From Pelomonas dachongensis (lineage in GTDB: Bacteria > Pseudomonadota > Gammaproteobacteria > Burkholderiales > Burkholderiaceae_C): a stretch of DNA of 64,000 nucleotides. The stretch is from contig NZ_JBIGHY010000008.1 in the NCBI RefSeq assembly GCF_043555865.1, positions 62,001 through 126,000 on the forward strand, in the 5' to 3' direction. The position numbers and the translations under genes are program-made. Under the pieces are notes generated by a model. That model saw nothing but the letters and a program-made list of their open reading frames with translations, ran no database searches and was not told where the DNA came from. Shown here in pieces: positions 17,530 to 29,708 of this stretch (its first letter is position 1; each line of letters starts with the position of its first letter).

Positions 17530-19005
17530 TCAGCGCGGCAGCGTCGTCGCACCCATCAGGTACTCGTCCACCGCGCGCGCGGCCTGGCGGCCTTCGCGGA
17601 TGGCCCACACCACCAGGCTCTGGCCGCGGCGCATGTCGCCGGCAGCGAAGACCTTGTCGACGTTGGTCTTGTAGGCGTTGCCGCCTTCCGTGCTGGCCTT
17701 GCCGTTGCCGCGCTGATCCTTCTCGACGCCGAAGGCGTCCAGGATGGTCGCGACCGGCGACACGAAACCCATGGCCAGGAAGGCCAGGTCGGCCTTCAGG
17801 ATCTGCTCGCTGCCTTCGACTTCGGTCATCTTGCCGCCCTGCCATTGCAGGCGCACGGTCTTGACGCCGGTCAGCTTGCCCTTCTCGCCGATGAATTCCT
17901 TGGTGGCGATGGCGAACTCGCGCTCGCAGCCCTCTTCGTGGCTGGACGAGGTGCGCAGCTTGATCGGCCAGTAGGGCCAGGTCAGCGGGCGGTCTTCGAC
18001 CTCGGGCGGCTGGGGCATCAGCTCGAACTGCACGACGCTCTTGGCGCCATGGCGGTTGCTGGTGCCGACGCAGTCGGAACCGGTGTCGCCACCGCCGATG
18101 ACGATGACGTGCTTGCCGTCGGCGCGGATCTGGTTCTTCAGCTTGTCGCCGGCGTTGACCTTGTTCTGCTGCGGCAGGAACTCCATCGCAAAGTGCACGC
18201 CGGCCAGGTCGCGGCCCGGCACGGGCAGGTCGCGCGACTGCTCGGCGCCACCGGTCAGGATGACCGCATCGAACTGCGCCTTCAGCGCTTCGGCCGAGAT
18301 GGTGTCCTTGGCCCAGTTGGTGACCTTGGAACCTTCCGGCAGCGCGCTCACCATGACACCGGTGCGGAATTCGACGCCCTCGGCCTTCATTTGCTCGACA
18401 CGACGGTCGATGTGGGACTTCTCCATCTTGAAGTCCGGGATGCCGTAGCGCAGCAGGCCGCCGACGCGATCGTTCTTCTCGAACACGGTGACGCTGTGGC
18501 CCACGCGGGCAAGTTGCTGGGCTGCGGCCAGGCCGGCGGGGCCGCCACCGACGATGGCGATCTTCTTGCCTGTCTTGACCTTGGGCGGCTGCGGCTGCAC
18601 CCAGCCTTCGGCCCAGGCACGGTCGATGATGGCGTGCTCGATGGACTTGATGCCCACCGCGTCGTCATTGACGTTCAGCGTGCAGGCCGCCTCGCAGGGA
18701 GCGGGGCAGATGCGACCGGTGAACTCGGGGAAGTTGTTCGTGCTGTGCAGCACCCGGATGGCGTTGTGCCAGTCTTCCGGCCGGCCCTTGTAGACCAGGT
18801 CGTTGAAATCCGGGATGACGTTGTTGACCGGGCAGCCACTGTTGCAAAACGGTGTGCCGCAGTCCATGCAGCGAGCGCCCTGCTGCTTCGCCTGATCGGC
18901 GTTCAGCGCGATGACGAATTCCTTGTAGTTCTTGACGCGGGTGGGCACGGGCTCATAGCCCTCCTCCAGGCGCTCGTACTCCATGAAGCCGGTGACTTTT
19001 CCCAT
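17530..19005 (-). CDS. gltD: Glutamate synthase (NADPH) small subunit
   Basis: 491 residues. The beta subunit passes electrons from NADPH through FAD to GltB. The N-terminal cysteine clusters for 4Fe-4S centres (CMDCGTPFCNSGCP near 46-59 and CPAPCEAAC near 100-108) are intact. The FAD site GGGPAGLAAAQQLARVG is followed by the NADPH site IGGGDTGSDCVGTSNRHGA. It starts 11 bases after the gltB stop, so it is in one operon with it, and has its own terminator downstream. Confidence 0.97.
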   Translation of the reverse strand: MGKVTGFMEYERLEEGYEPVPTRVKNYKEFVIALNADQAKQQGARCMDCGTPFCNSGCPVNNVIPDFNDLVYKGRPEDWHNAIRVLHSTNNFPEFTGRICPAPCEAACTLNVNDDAVGIKSIEHAIIDRAWAEGWVQPQPPKVKTGKKIAIVGGGPAGLAAAQQLARVGHSVTVFEKNDRVGGLLRYGIPDFKMEKSHIDRRVEQMKAEGVEFRTGVMVSALPEGSKVTNWAKDTISAEALKAQFDAVILTGGAEQSRDLPVPGRDLAGVHFAMEFLPQQNKVNAGDKLKNQIRADGKHVIVIGGGDTGSDCVGTSNRHGAKSVVQFELMPQPPEVEDRPLTWPYWPIKLRTSSSHEEGCEREFAIATKEFIGEKGKLTGVKTVRLQWQGGKMTEVEGSEQILKADLAFLAMGFVSPVATILDAFGVEKDQRGNGKASTEGGNAYKTNVDKVFAAGDMRRGQSLVVWAIREGRQAARAVDEYLMGATTLPR

Positions 19006-19016
19006 GGCTTGACTCC

Positions 19017-23774
<4,758 letters not shown>

Positions 23775-23803
23775 GACGGCCTCCTGGATCACAACAGGCC
23801 GGG

Positions 23804-23832
23804 AGGGTACTGCAGTGCAACATTTGCAGCAA
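23804..23832 (-). promoter_or_regulatory. Predicted sigma70 promoter of gltBD
   Basis: On the minus strand TTGCTG (23827-23832) and TACCCT (23804-23809) are separated by 17 bases, ending 30 bases before the gltB ATG. The terminal inverted repeat of the neighbouring transposase element begins at 23840, eight bases beyond the -35 box, so insertion appears to have spared the core promoter but could have displaced upstream regulator sites. Confidence 0.45.
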
Positions 23833-23889
23833 CTTCATTAAAATAGGGTCAGAGTCAATTTATAAAGAATCACCAGATTGATGCAATTT

Positions 23890-23911
23890 AATTGGGGTCA
23901 TACTTAGATCA
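23890..23911 (-). repeat. Internal repeat motif of the transposase element, shared with the osmC upstream region
   Basis: AATTGGGGTC followed by TAGATCA, overlapping the transposase stop codon. The same two blocks, with a seven-base instead of a five-base gap and in inverse orientation, occur at 45827-45850. Two blocks of 10 and 7 bases in the same order are unlikely by chance. Confidence 0.55.
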
Positions 23912-24628
23912 TGTCGATGCTGGTGCATCGGGCTCCGGCGGCGCCAATTTGCGCGGACGCCCGCGGGGACGGCGGACGACCACCGCCGCGTGATCAACAG
24001 CCAGCAATCTCATGAAGCGCTCGCTTCCCAGCGGACGCCCTCGCAGCACGGCCTCCGTGAACTCGGCCTGCTCCATCCGGCCCACACCCTGGGCCAGCAA
24101 CTCCCGGTAGGCATGCTCGCGTTCAAAGGGCGTATTGCCGAGCGACCAGTACATCTCGTGTTCGGTGATCAGCGGGCTGCGCTCCTGTCCGAGGTGATGC
24201 GCAGCGCTGGACCACGGCCATTGCGCCGCTTCTGCACACACGCCGGCGCGCACGGGGTTCAATTCGATGTAGCGCATGCAGGCCAGCAGATGGCGGTCAC
24301 CCTCGACGACGCCGGCACGGAATCGCCCCTCCCACAACGTGCCGCTGCGTTGGTGGCGGGCATTGAACCAACCGACATAGCGCCTGCCCAGCGACTGCAT
24401 CATGCGACTCAGTGCGTCGGCGTCTGCCGGCGACAGCAGCAGGTGGAGGTGGTTGTCCATCAGCACATAGGCGTGAATGGCAACGCGGTATTGCACCGCC
24501 ACTTCCTTCAGCGTGGTCTGCAGGAACTCACGGTCCAGGTCGCTGTAGAAGATGGCCTGGCGGTTGTTGCCACGCAGGATCACATGGTGTGGCTGCTGGG
24601 CAAGGATGAGCCGGGGAAGTCGGGCCAT
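23909..24628 (-). CDS. REP-associated tyrosine transposase (RAYT/Y1_Tnp family)
   Basis: 239 residues of the HUH single-strand transposase family. The metal-binding His pair is in MDNHLHLLLSP (HLH), the catalytic tyrosine is probably in LGRRYVGWFN, and the RAYT-typical GTLWEGRFRAGVVEG and RYIELNPVRAG motifs follow. The C-terminus is basic (RRPRGRPRKL). RAYTs process palindromic repeats on single-stranded DNA. All motifs are intact and there is no frameshift, so the enzyme is potentially active. It lies between dgt and gltB, which are normally adjacent, on the same strand. Confidence 0.92.
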   Translation of the reverse strand: MARLPRLILAQQPHHVILRGNNRQAIFYSDLDREFLQTTLKEVAVQYRVAIHAYVLMDNHLHLLLSPADADALSRMMQSLGRRYVGWFNARHQRSGTLWEGRFRAGVVEGDRHLLACMRYIELNPVRAGVCAEAAQWPWSSAAHHLGQERSPLITEHEMYWSLGNTPFEREHAYRELLAQGVGRMEQAEFTEAVLRGRPLGSERFMRLLAVDHAAVVVRRPRGRPRKLAPPEPDAPAST

Positions 24629-24683
24629 GGCGGTCGCTGTCGAGCTGAGGCAGCGCTCAGCATATTCGACTCCGACCCTATTT

Positions 24684-25823
24684 TCAGAACAACGTCTTGC
24701 CCGTGAGTCGCTGGTGTTCTCGGATGGCGTAACGGTCGGTCATTCCGGCGATGTAGTCGGCGCAGGCCCGGTGCAGGTCGACCTGTGCCGCGAAATCAGC
24801 GGGCATCTGCTGCGGGTCCGCCAAATAGGCAGCAAACAGGTCGCGCAGGACCTGCTCGGCGCGAGCGCGGGTGGACTGCACTTGCGGATGGCGGTAGAGG
24901 TGGGCAAACAGGAAGCGCTTCAGCGCCGTGCTGCGCGAGCGCATGTCCGGGCTGAACCGGACCGACGGTTTGTCCGCCTGGCGCACCGCGTCGCCATCCA
25001 CCAGCGCCGCCTCTGACACCGCAGCCCGCGTTGCATCGATGACGTCGTAGACCTGCGCCGACAGCATCCGCCGTATGGTTTCGAACAACAGACGCTTGCC
25101 GCTCAGCTGTGGGTGGGCATGCAGCGCGGCCCGCCAGTGCTCTTGCACCAAATCCACCTCCAGCAACTGCTCCAGCTCGATGAGACCAGACCGCACGCCA
25201 TCGTCGACGTCATGGGCGTTGTAGGCCACTTCGTCGGCCACATTGCACAACTGCGCTTCGAGGCTGGGTTGGCCACCCTGCAGGAAGCGACGGGCGACGC
25301 CATCAGGCTCCACTGCCTCGATCAGCTCCGCGTTGTGGCGCGAGCAGTGCTTCAGGATGCCCTCGCGCGTCTCGAAGCACAGGTTCAGCCCATCGAAATC
25401 CGGGTAGCGCTGCTCCAGCGTGTCGACGACGCGCAGCGACTGCAGGTTGTGCTCGAAGCCCCCGTGGTCGCGCATGCATTCGTCGAGCACATCCTGTCCG
25501 GCGTGGCCGAACGGCGTGTGGCCCAAGTCGTGGGCCAACGCCACAGCCTCCACCAGATCTTCGTCCAACCCCAGGCTGCGTGCGATGGACCGACCCAGCT
25601 GGGCCACCTCCAGCGAATGCGTCAGCCGGGTGCGGAACAGGTCGCCCTCGTGATTCAGGAACACCTGGGTCTTGTAGACCAGGCGGCGAAAGGCGGTGCT
25701 GTGGATGATGCGGTCACGGTCGCGCTGGAAGTCGCTGCGCGTGGGGGCGGCGGGCTCCGGAATGCGGCGGCCGCGGCTGCGCATCGGATCGGCTGCATAC
25801 CCCGGGCGCGTGATGTTCATCAC
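24684..25823 (-). CDS. dgt: dGTP triphosphohydrolase-like protein (HD superfamily)
   Basis: 379 residues. Hydrolyses dGTP or related dNTPs to the deoxynucleoside and triphosphate. The HD-domain metal ligands are visible in TRLTHSLEVAQLGR (His), HDLGHTPFGHAG (His-Asp) and NVADEVAYNAHDVDDG (Asp). The GTG at 25821-25823 or the next-codon ATG overlaps the aroB stop, so it is coupled to aroB. The length fits the shorter Dgt-like type 2 subfamily. aroK-aroB-dgt-gltB is a known betaproteobacterial order. The stop codon abuts the transposase element. Confidence 0.94.
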   Translation of the reverse strand: MMNITRPGYAADPMRSRGRRIPEPAAPTRSDFQRDRDRIIHSTAFRRLVYKTQVFLNHEGDLFRTRLTHSLEVAQLGRSIARSLGLDEDLVEAVALAHDLGHTPFGHAGQDVLDECMRDHGGFEHNLQSLRVVDTLEQRYPDFDGLNLCFETREGILKHCSRHNAELIEAVEPDGVARRFLQGGQPSLEAQLCNVADEVAYNAHDVDDGVRSGLIELEQLLEVDLVQEHWRAALHAHPQLSGKRLLFETIRRMLSAQVYDVIDATRAAVSEAALVDGDAVRQADKPSVRFSPDMRSRSTALKRFLFAHLYRHPQVQSTRARAEQVLRDLFAAYLADPQQMPADFAAQVDLHRACADYIAGMTDRYAIREHQRLTGKTLF

Positions 25824-26914
25824 GCGGCTCCGTACGCTGCGAGCGTCTCGACGATGCGCGCATCGGGCACCGCATGCAGCCCGGCCCGGCCCAGCTCCTC
25901 AATCAGCACAAAACGGATGGCGCCCGCATCGGCCTTCTTGTCGACGCGCATCAGCTGCAGGTAGCGTTCGCCCCCCAGCCGTGGCGGCTGCACCGGCAGA
26001 CCGGCGCGCTCGATCACCGTCCGCAGGCGGTCGACGAACTGGCTGGGCATCAATCCCAGCCGATGTGACAGGTCCGCTGCGAGCACCATGCCGCAACCCA
26101 CGGCCTCGCCGTGCAGCCAGGCGCCGTAGCCGAGCCCCGCCTCGATGGCGTGGCCGATCGTGTGCCCGAAATTCAGGATGGCGCGCAGCCCTTGCTCCCG
26201 CTCATCCTGGCCGACCACCTGGGCCTTGATCTCGCAGCTGCGCCGCACGGCGTGGGCCAGCGCACGCTTGTCGCGCGCGCGCAGGGCGTCCAGGTTGTCC
26301 TCGATCCACGTCAGGAAGCCGGCATCCGCAATCGGGCCGTACTTGATCACCTCCGCCAGCCCCGCGCTCAACTCGCGGTCGGGCAGGCTGTCGAGCGTGT
26401 CCAGGTCGGCGATGACGCGCACCGGTTGGTAGAACGCGCCAATCATGTTCTTGCCCAGCGGATGGTTGATCGCGGTCTTGCCGCCGACGGAGGAGTCGAC
26501 CTGCGCCAGCAACGTGGTGGGCACTTGCACGAAGGAAACGCCGCGCATGTAGATGGCGGCGGCAAAACCGGTCATGTCGCCGATGACGCCCCCGCCCAAC
26601 GCGAACAGCACGGTCTTGCGGTCCAGCGCCTCGCCCAGCAGGTGATCGCAGATGCGGTTCAGGCTGGCCCAGTCCTTGTGCTGCTCGCCGTCCGGCAGCG
26701 TGACCACGTCGACACGGGGATAGATCGCCGACAGTTGCTCGCGCAGGCGCTGGGCGTACAGCGGCGCCACGGTCACGTTGGTGACGATGACCGCCGCACC
26801 GGCCTTGGGCAGGCCTTGCCAGCTGTGCGCCTGGTCCATCAACCCCGTGCCGATGCGGATCTCGTAGTTGCGGTCGTCGGGCAGGTGGATGCGGATGGTG
26901 TCGGACGCGGACAT
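25820..26914 (-). CDS. aroB: 3-dehydroquinate synthase
   Basis: 364 residues from the ATG at 26912-26914. Second step of the shikimate pathway, NAD- and metal-dependent. The NAD site GGGVIGDMTGFAAAIYMRG, the segment VIKYGPIADAGF and the metal-ligand region NFGHTIGHAIEAG are all intact. An in-frame GTG at 26947 would add 11 residues that family members lack. It follows aroK and overlaps dgt. Confidence 0.96.
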   Translation of the reverse strand: MSASDTIRIHLPDDRNYEIRIGTGLMDQAHSWQGLPKAGAAVIVTNVTVAPLYAQRLREQLSAIYPRVDVVTLPDGEQHKDWASLNRICDHLLGEALDRKTVLFALGGGVIGDMTGFAAAIYMRGVSFVQVPTTLLAQVDSSVGGKTAINHPLGKNMIGAFYQPVRVIADLDTLDSLPDRELSAGLAEVIKYGPIADAGFLTWIEDNLDALRARDKRALAHAVRRSCEIKAQVVGQDEREQGLRAILNFGHTIGHAIEAGLGYGAWLHGEAVGCGMVLAADLSHRLGLMPSQFVDRLRTVIERAGLPVQPPRLGGERYLQLMRVDKKADAGAIRFVLIEELGRAGLHAVPDARIVETLAAYGAA

Positions 26915-26972
26915 GAGGGCAAGTGTAAGAGCCGGCCCCTTCGCCACCCGGCAAGCGGGCTTCGGCTGCGCC

Positions 26973-27581
26973 TCAGTGCGGCTCGGCGCCGACCGTCGCT
27001 GCCACGCGTGACGGATCGATCAGCCCCGCCAGCTCGAGCTGCGTCAATGCCATGTTGACCAGCGAATGGACGGACGGCCGCGCGCTTTCCAGCACGTAGT
27101 GGGCGCAGCGTCGGTACAACGGGTCGCGCTGGCGGTGCAGTTCGCGCAGCCTGGCCAGCGGATCGGCGACTTGCAGCAACGGCCGCGTGGTGTCATGGCG
27201 CAGGCGCCGGTAGAGGTCTTCCGGCGTTGAGCGCAGGTAGATCACGGTCGCGCCGGCATGCAGGAGCTCGCGATTGCGTTCACGCAACACGGCCCCACCG
27301 CCGGTGGCCAGCACGAACTCTCCGGGACGCGCGAGGATTTCTGCGATGACCTCGGTCTCCAGATCCCGAAAGGCCTCCTCGCCGTGCTGCTCGAAGAACT
27401 GCCTGATGCTGCTCCCGATGCGGGCTTCGATTTCATGGTCTGAATCGACAAAAGGCACGCCGATCTGGCGTGCCAATTGTTTGCCGACGGTGGACTTGCC
27501 ACCGCCGGGCATGCCGACAAGGGCAATCACTTCACCGCGTGTCGGCGCAGCTGCCGGATACGCCATACAGACCATTGACAA
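26973..27581 (-). CDS. aroK: Shikimate kinase
   Basis: Phosphorylates shikimate. Up to 202 residues. Walker A is GMPGGGKST, the shikimate-binding Asp is in VDSDHEIE, the GGGAV loop follows, and the lid has RPLL. Typical family length is 170-180, so the true start may lie inside: ATG 27566 or a GTG about eight codons before the P-loop. With any of the upstream starts it overlaps the end of the Ig-repeat lipoprotein gene by up to 50 bases, implying coupling to it rather than to pilQ. Confidence 0.93.
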   Translation of the reverse strand: MSMVCMAYPAAAPTRGEVIALVGMPGGGKSTVGKQLARQIGVPFVDSDHEIEARIGSSIRQFFEQHGEEAFRDLETEVIAEILARPGEFVLATGGGAVLRERNRELLHAGATVIYLRSTPEDLYRRLRHDTTRPLLQVADPLARLRELHRQRDPLYRRCAHYVLESARPSVHSLVNMALTQLELAGLIDPSRVAATVGAEPH

Positions 27582-29637
27582 ACGCAGGCGGCGACTCGGC
27601 AGCCACTGCGGCGGCAGAAACCGGCAGCCAATCGTAGGTGTAAAGGTAGTCGAAGGCGTTCACGGCGCCCAGCGGCAGCGAGGGCAGCGTCACCGGCGTG
27701 CCGAGCGGGAAGTAGGCCGGCGGGCTGAGCACGCCAGCGGCCGTCACGGTGATCTTGTACTTCACCCAGCTGGCGATGTTGGCGGGGTACTCCAGTTGCA
27801 GCACCGCGATGCCGGTGGCATCCGTCTTGGTGGCGCCGACGACCGCGATGGACACATCGGACTTGCGCGGATCCAGCTGCTTGCTGCCGTTGACGTCTTC
27901 GCCGGTGTCAATGACCCCGTTGCGGTTGAGGTCCTCGTTCGGGCAAATGGCGGTCAATGCACCCATCGAGCCGAAGTCGGGCGCACGCTCCCACTTCTTG
28001 GGACCGGCGTTCCATTCCCAGAAGCCCTTGCCGTAGCCGCCCAGATCGACCGAAGGCGTGATCTGTACGTCGGCCTTGGGATTGCCGGCGGAGTCCACCA
28101 CCATGACGACGAACTTCTTCACATAGGTCAGACCGCCGGCCCCAGTGCCGATGGTCGCATCCGTACCGATCGAGATCGACACGGGGTTGGCAACGATGGT
28201 CAGCGTCGTCGTCATCAGATTGCCAGCCGGGCAGTTGGCGATGGTATCGGTGGGCGCGAAATCGCTGGTCTTCCAGCAAGCCCTGACCGTCACGCCGTTG
28301 GTGGGGCTGCTGACGGCTCCCGGGCGATAGGTCGTCGTGGCCGAGCCGCCGGCATCGGACAGCACCGTGTTCGTGCCGGAACCCACCGTGCCCGACAGGT
28401 TGTCGCCCGTCACACCGAACATCACGCGCACATTGGGAACCGGCGCATTGGCAACATCACGGAAGAAGGCGTTGATGCTGATCTGATTGCTGGTCGTGTC
28501 GGTGTTGACCGAAACGACGTCAGCAGACAGGTTCAAGGTCTTGGCGGCAGGTGTCGCGGCCGCCGGCACCTGCGTGCTGTTGCCGGATGCGATCGGCACT
28601 TCAACATTGTTCTCCTTACCGCCACCGACAGCTTTGATGGTGAGGCGGGTGCCGGGCGCATTGGGCGCGACGAACCTGAAGGTGTAGTCGCCGTTCAGAT
28701 CCGTCGTGCCGGTCGCGCTGGTGATGCCGTTACCCGAGACCGCGATGGAGACGCCGGCCATGGGTGCGGCAGCCGCGTCGGCCAGCTTGTACTGCACGCT
28801 GCCGGTGGCGCCAGCCGCCACCACAGACGGCACGATGGTGGCCTGGGTGAACTGCGTGCCAGTGACTTGGAAGGCCACCGTGCGACTCAGCGTGCCGCTG
28901 GTCGCGACCACCGCGATCGGGCGGTCCGCACGGTTCTGGCCGATATCGACCGTGCCGGTCACCTTGCCGCTGGCGTCGGTCTGCGTGCCGGACACGAGGA
29001 TCGTGGCCGAGGCATCCGTGACCGTCAGCCGAATCGGAATGCCGGCCAGGGCATTGCGGTTCTGGTCCACCGCCGTCGCCGTGGCGGTGATCGTCCGACT
29101 GCCCGTGTTGTCGACGGACGGCGCGCTCAGCGTCAGCGACAGATCGCTCGCCTGAGGGTCAGTGGTCACCGCACTCTGGACCACATTGAACGTCACGACT
29201 TTGGACACCGAACCCGAGGTCACCGTCAGCTTCACCGGACGGGGAGTGACATCGGAGCCGCGGGTGATCGTTGCCGTCAGCATGCCGGTCGTGCCGTCCG
29301 TGGTGGTGCCAGCGGGGGTCACGACAGCGTTCGAGTCGATGGAGAAGCTGACCGGTGCGCCACCGATGGCCGCCCGATTGGCGTCGATGGACGTGATGGT
29401 GGCCGTCAGCGTCTCGCCGACGGCGTCCGTCAGCGCGTTCTTGTTCAGCACGACCACCAGGTCGGCCGCCGTCACGGTGCTGCCGCCGCCCGTCGGCGAA
29501 GACGATCCGCTGCCAGGCCCCACGACGGGCGTGCCCGCACTACCGCCACCGCCGCCACAGGCGACCAGCGAAACGGCGAGAGCCGTCCCAACGAAAGCCT
29601 GCGCGACTCGGCGGCCCCAGAGATCAAACATCTTCAT
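27532..29637 (-). CDS. Ig-like repeat (Big_1-type) surface lipoprotein
   Basis: 701 residues. The signal peptide ends in the lipobox VACG followed by a Gly-rich linker, so it is a predicted outer-membrane lipoprotein. The body has about five bacterial Ig-like/invasin-type repeats recognisable by recurring blocks such as DANRAAIGGAPVSFSI, DQNRNALAGIPIRLTV and GTVGSGTNTVLSDAGGSATT. Near residue 580 an Asp-rich loop DLNRNGVIDTGEDVNG resembles a calcium-binding EF/dockerin loop. Function unknown; Big_1 proteins often act in adhesion. It lies between pilQ and aroK, normally neighbours, and overlaps aroK. Confidence 0.85.
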   Translation of the reverse strand: MKMFDLWGRRVAQAFVGTALAVSLVACGGGGGSAGTPVVGPGSGSSSPTGGGSTVTAADLVVVLNKNALTDAVGETLTATITSIDANRAAIGGAPVSFSIDSNAVVTPAGTTTDGTTGMLTATITRGSDVTPRPVKLTVTSGSVSKVVTFNVVQSAVTTDPQASDLSLTLSAPSVDNTGSRTITATATAVDQNRNALAGIPIRLTVTDASATILVSGTQTDASGKVTGTVDIGQNRADRPIAVVATSGTLSRTVAFQVTGTQFTQATIVPSVVAAGATGSVQYKLADAAAAPMAGVSIAVSGNGITSATGTTDLNGDYTFRFVAPNAPGTRLTIKAVGGGKENNVEVPIASGNSTQVPAAATPAAKTLNLSADVVSVNTDTTSNQISINAFFRDVANAPVPNVRVMFGVTGDNLSGTVGSGTNTVLSDAGGSATTTYRPGAVSSPTNGVTVRACWKTSDFAPTDTIANCPAGNLMTTTLTIVANPVSISIGTDATIGTGAGGLTYVKKFVVMVVDSAGNPKADVQITPSVDLGGYGKGFWEWNAGPKKWERAPDFGSMGALTAICPNEDLNRNGVIDTGEDVNGSKQLDPRKSDVSIAVVGATKTDATGIAVLQLEYPANIASWVKYKITVTAAGVLSPPAYFPLGTPVTLPSLPLGAVNAFDYLYTYDWLPVSAAAVAAESPPAFVNGLYGVSGSCADTR

Positions 29638-29708
29638 CTCAACTCACTCCCCATGCGATGGCATCACTGCCGACGCATCGACACTATGTTCAGTTTCGCG
29701 AATCAGAA

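Larger units (their letters stand above)
23840..24684 (-). mobile_element. Y1-transposase element with 17-bp terminal inverted repeats
   Basis: The ends AAAATAGGGTCAGAGTC (23840-23856) and the reverse complement of AAAATAGGGTCGGAGTC (24668-24684) match at 16 of 17 bases and enclose a single transposase gene. The right end touches the last base of the dgt stop codon; the left end is eight bases from the gltB -35 box. No target duplication is evident. Classical IS200/IS605 elements lack perfect terminal repeats, so this resembles the REP-associated (RAYT) class, whose genes are flanked by inverted palindromic repeats. Confidence 0.75.

Noticed and set aside
25820..25823. Frameshift at the aroB-dgt junction
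   Set aside because: It is a normal GTGA/ATGA start-stop overlap; both proteins are full length.
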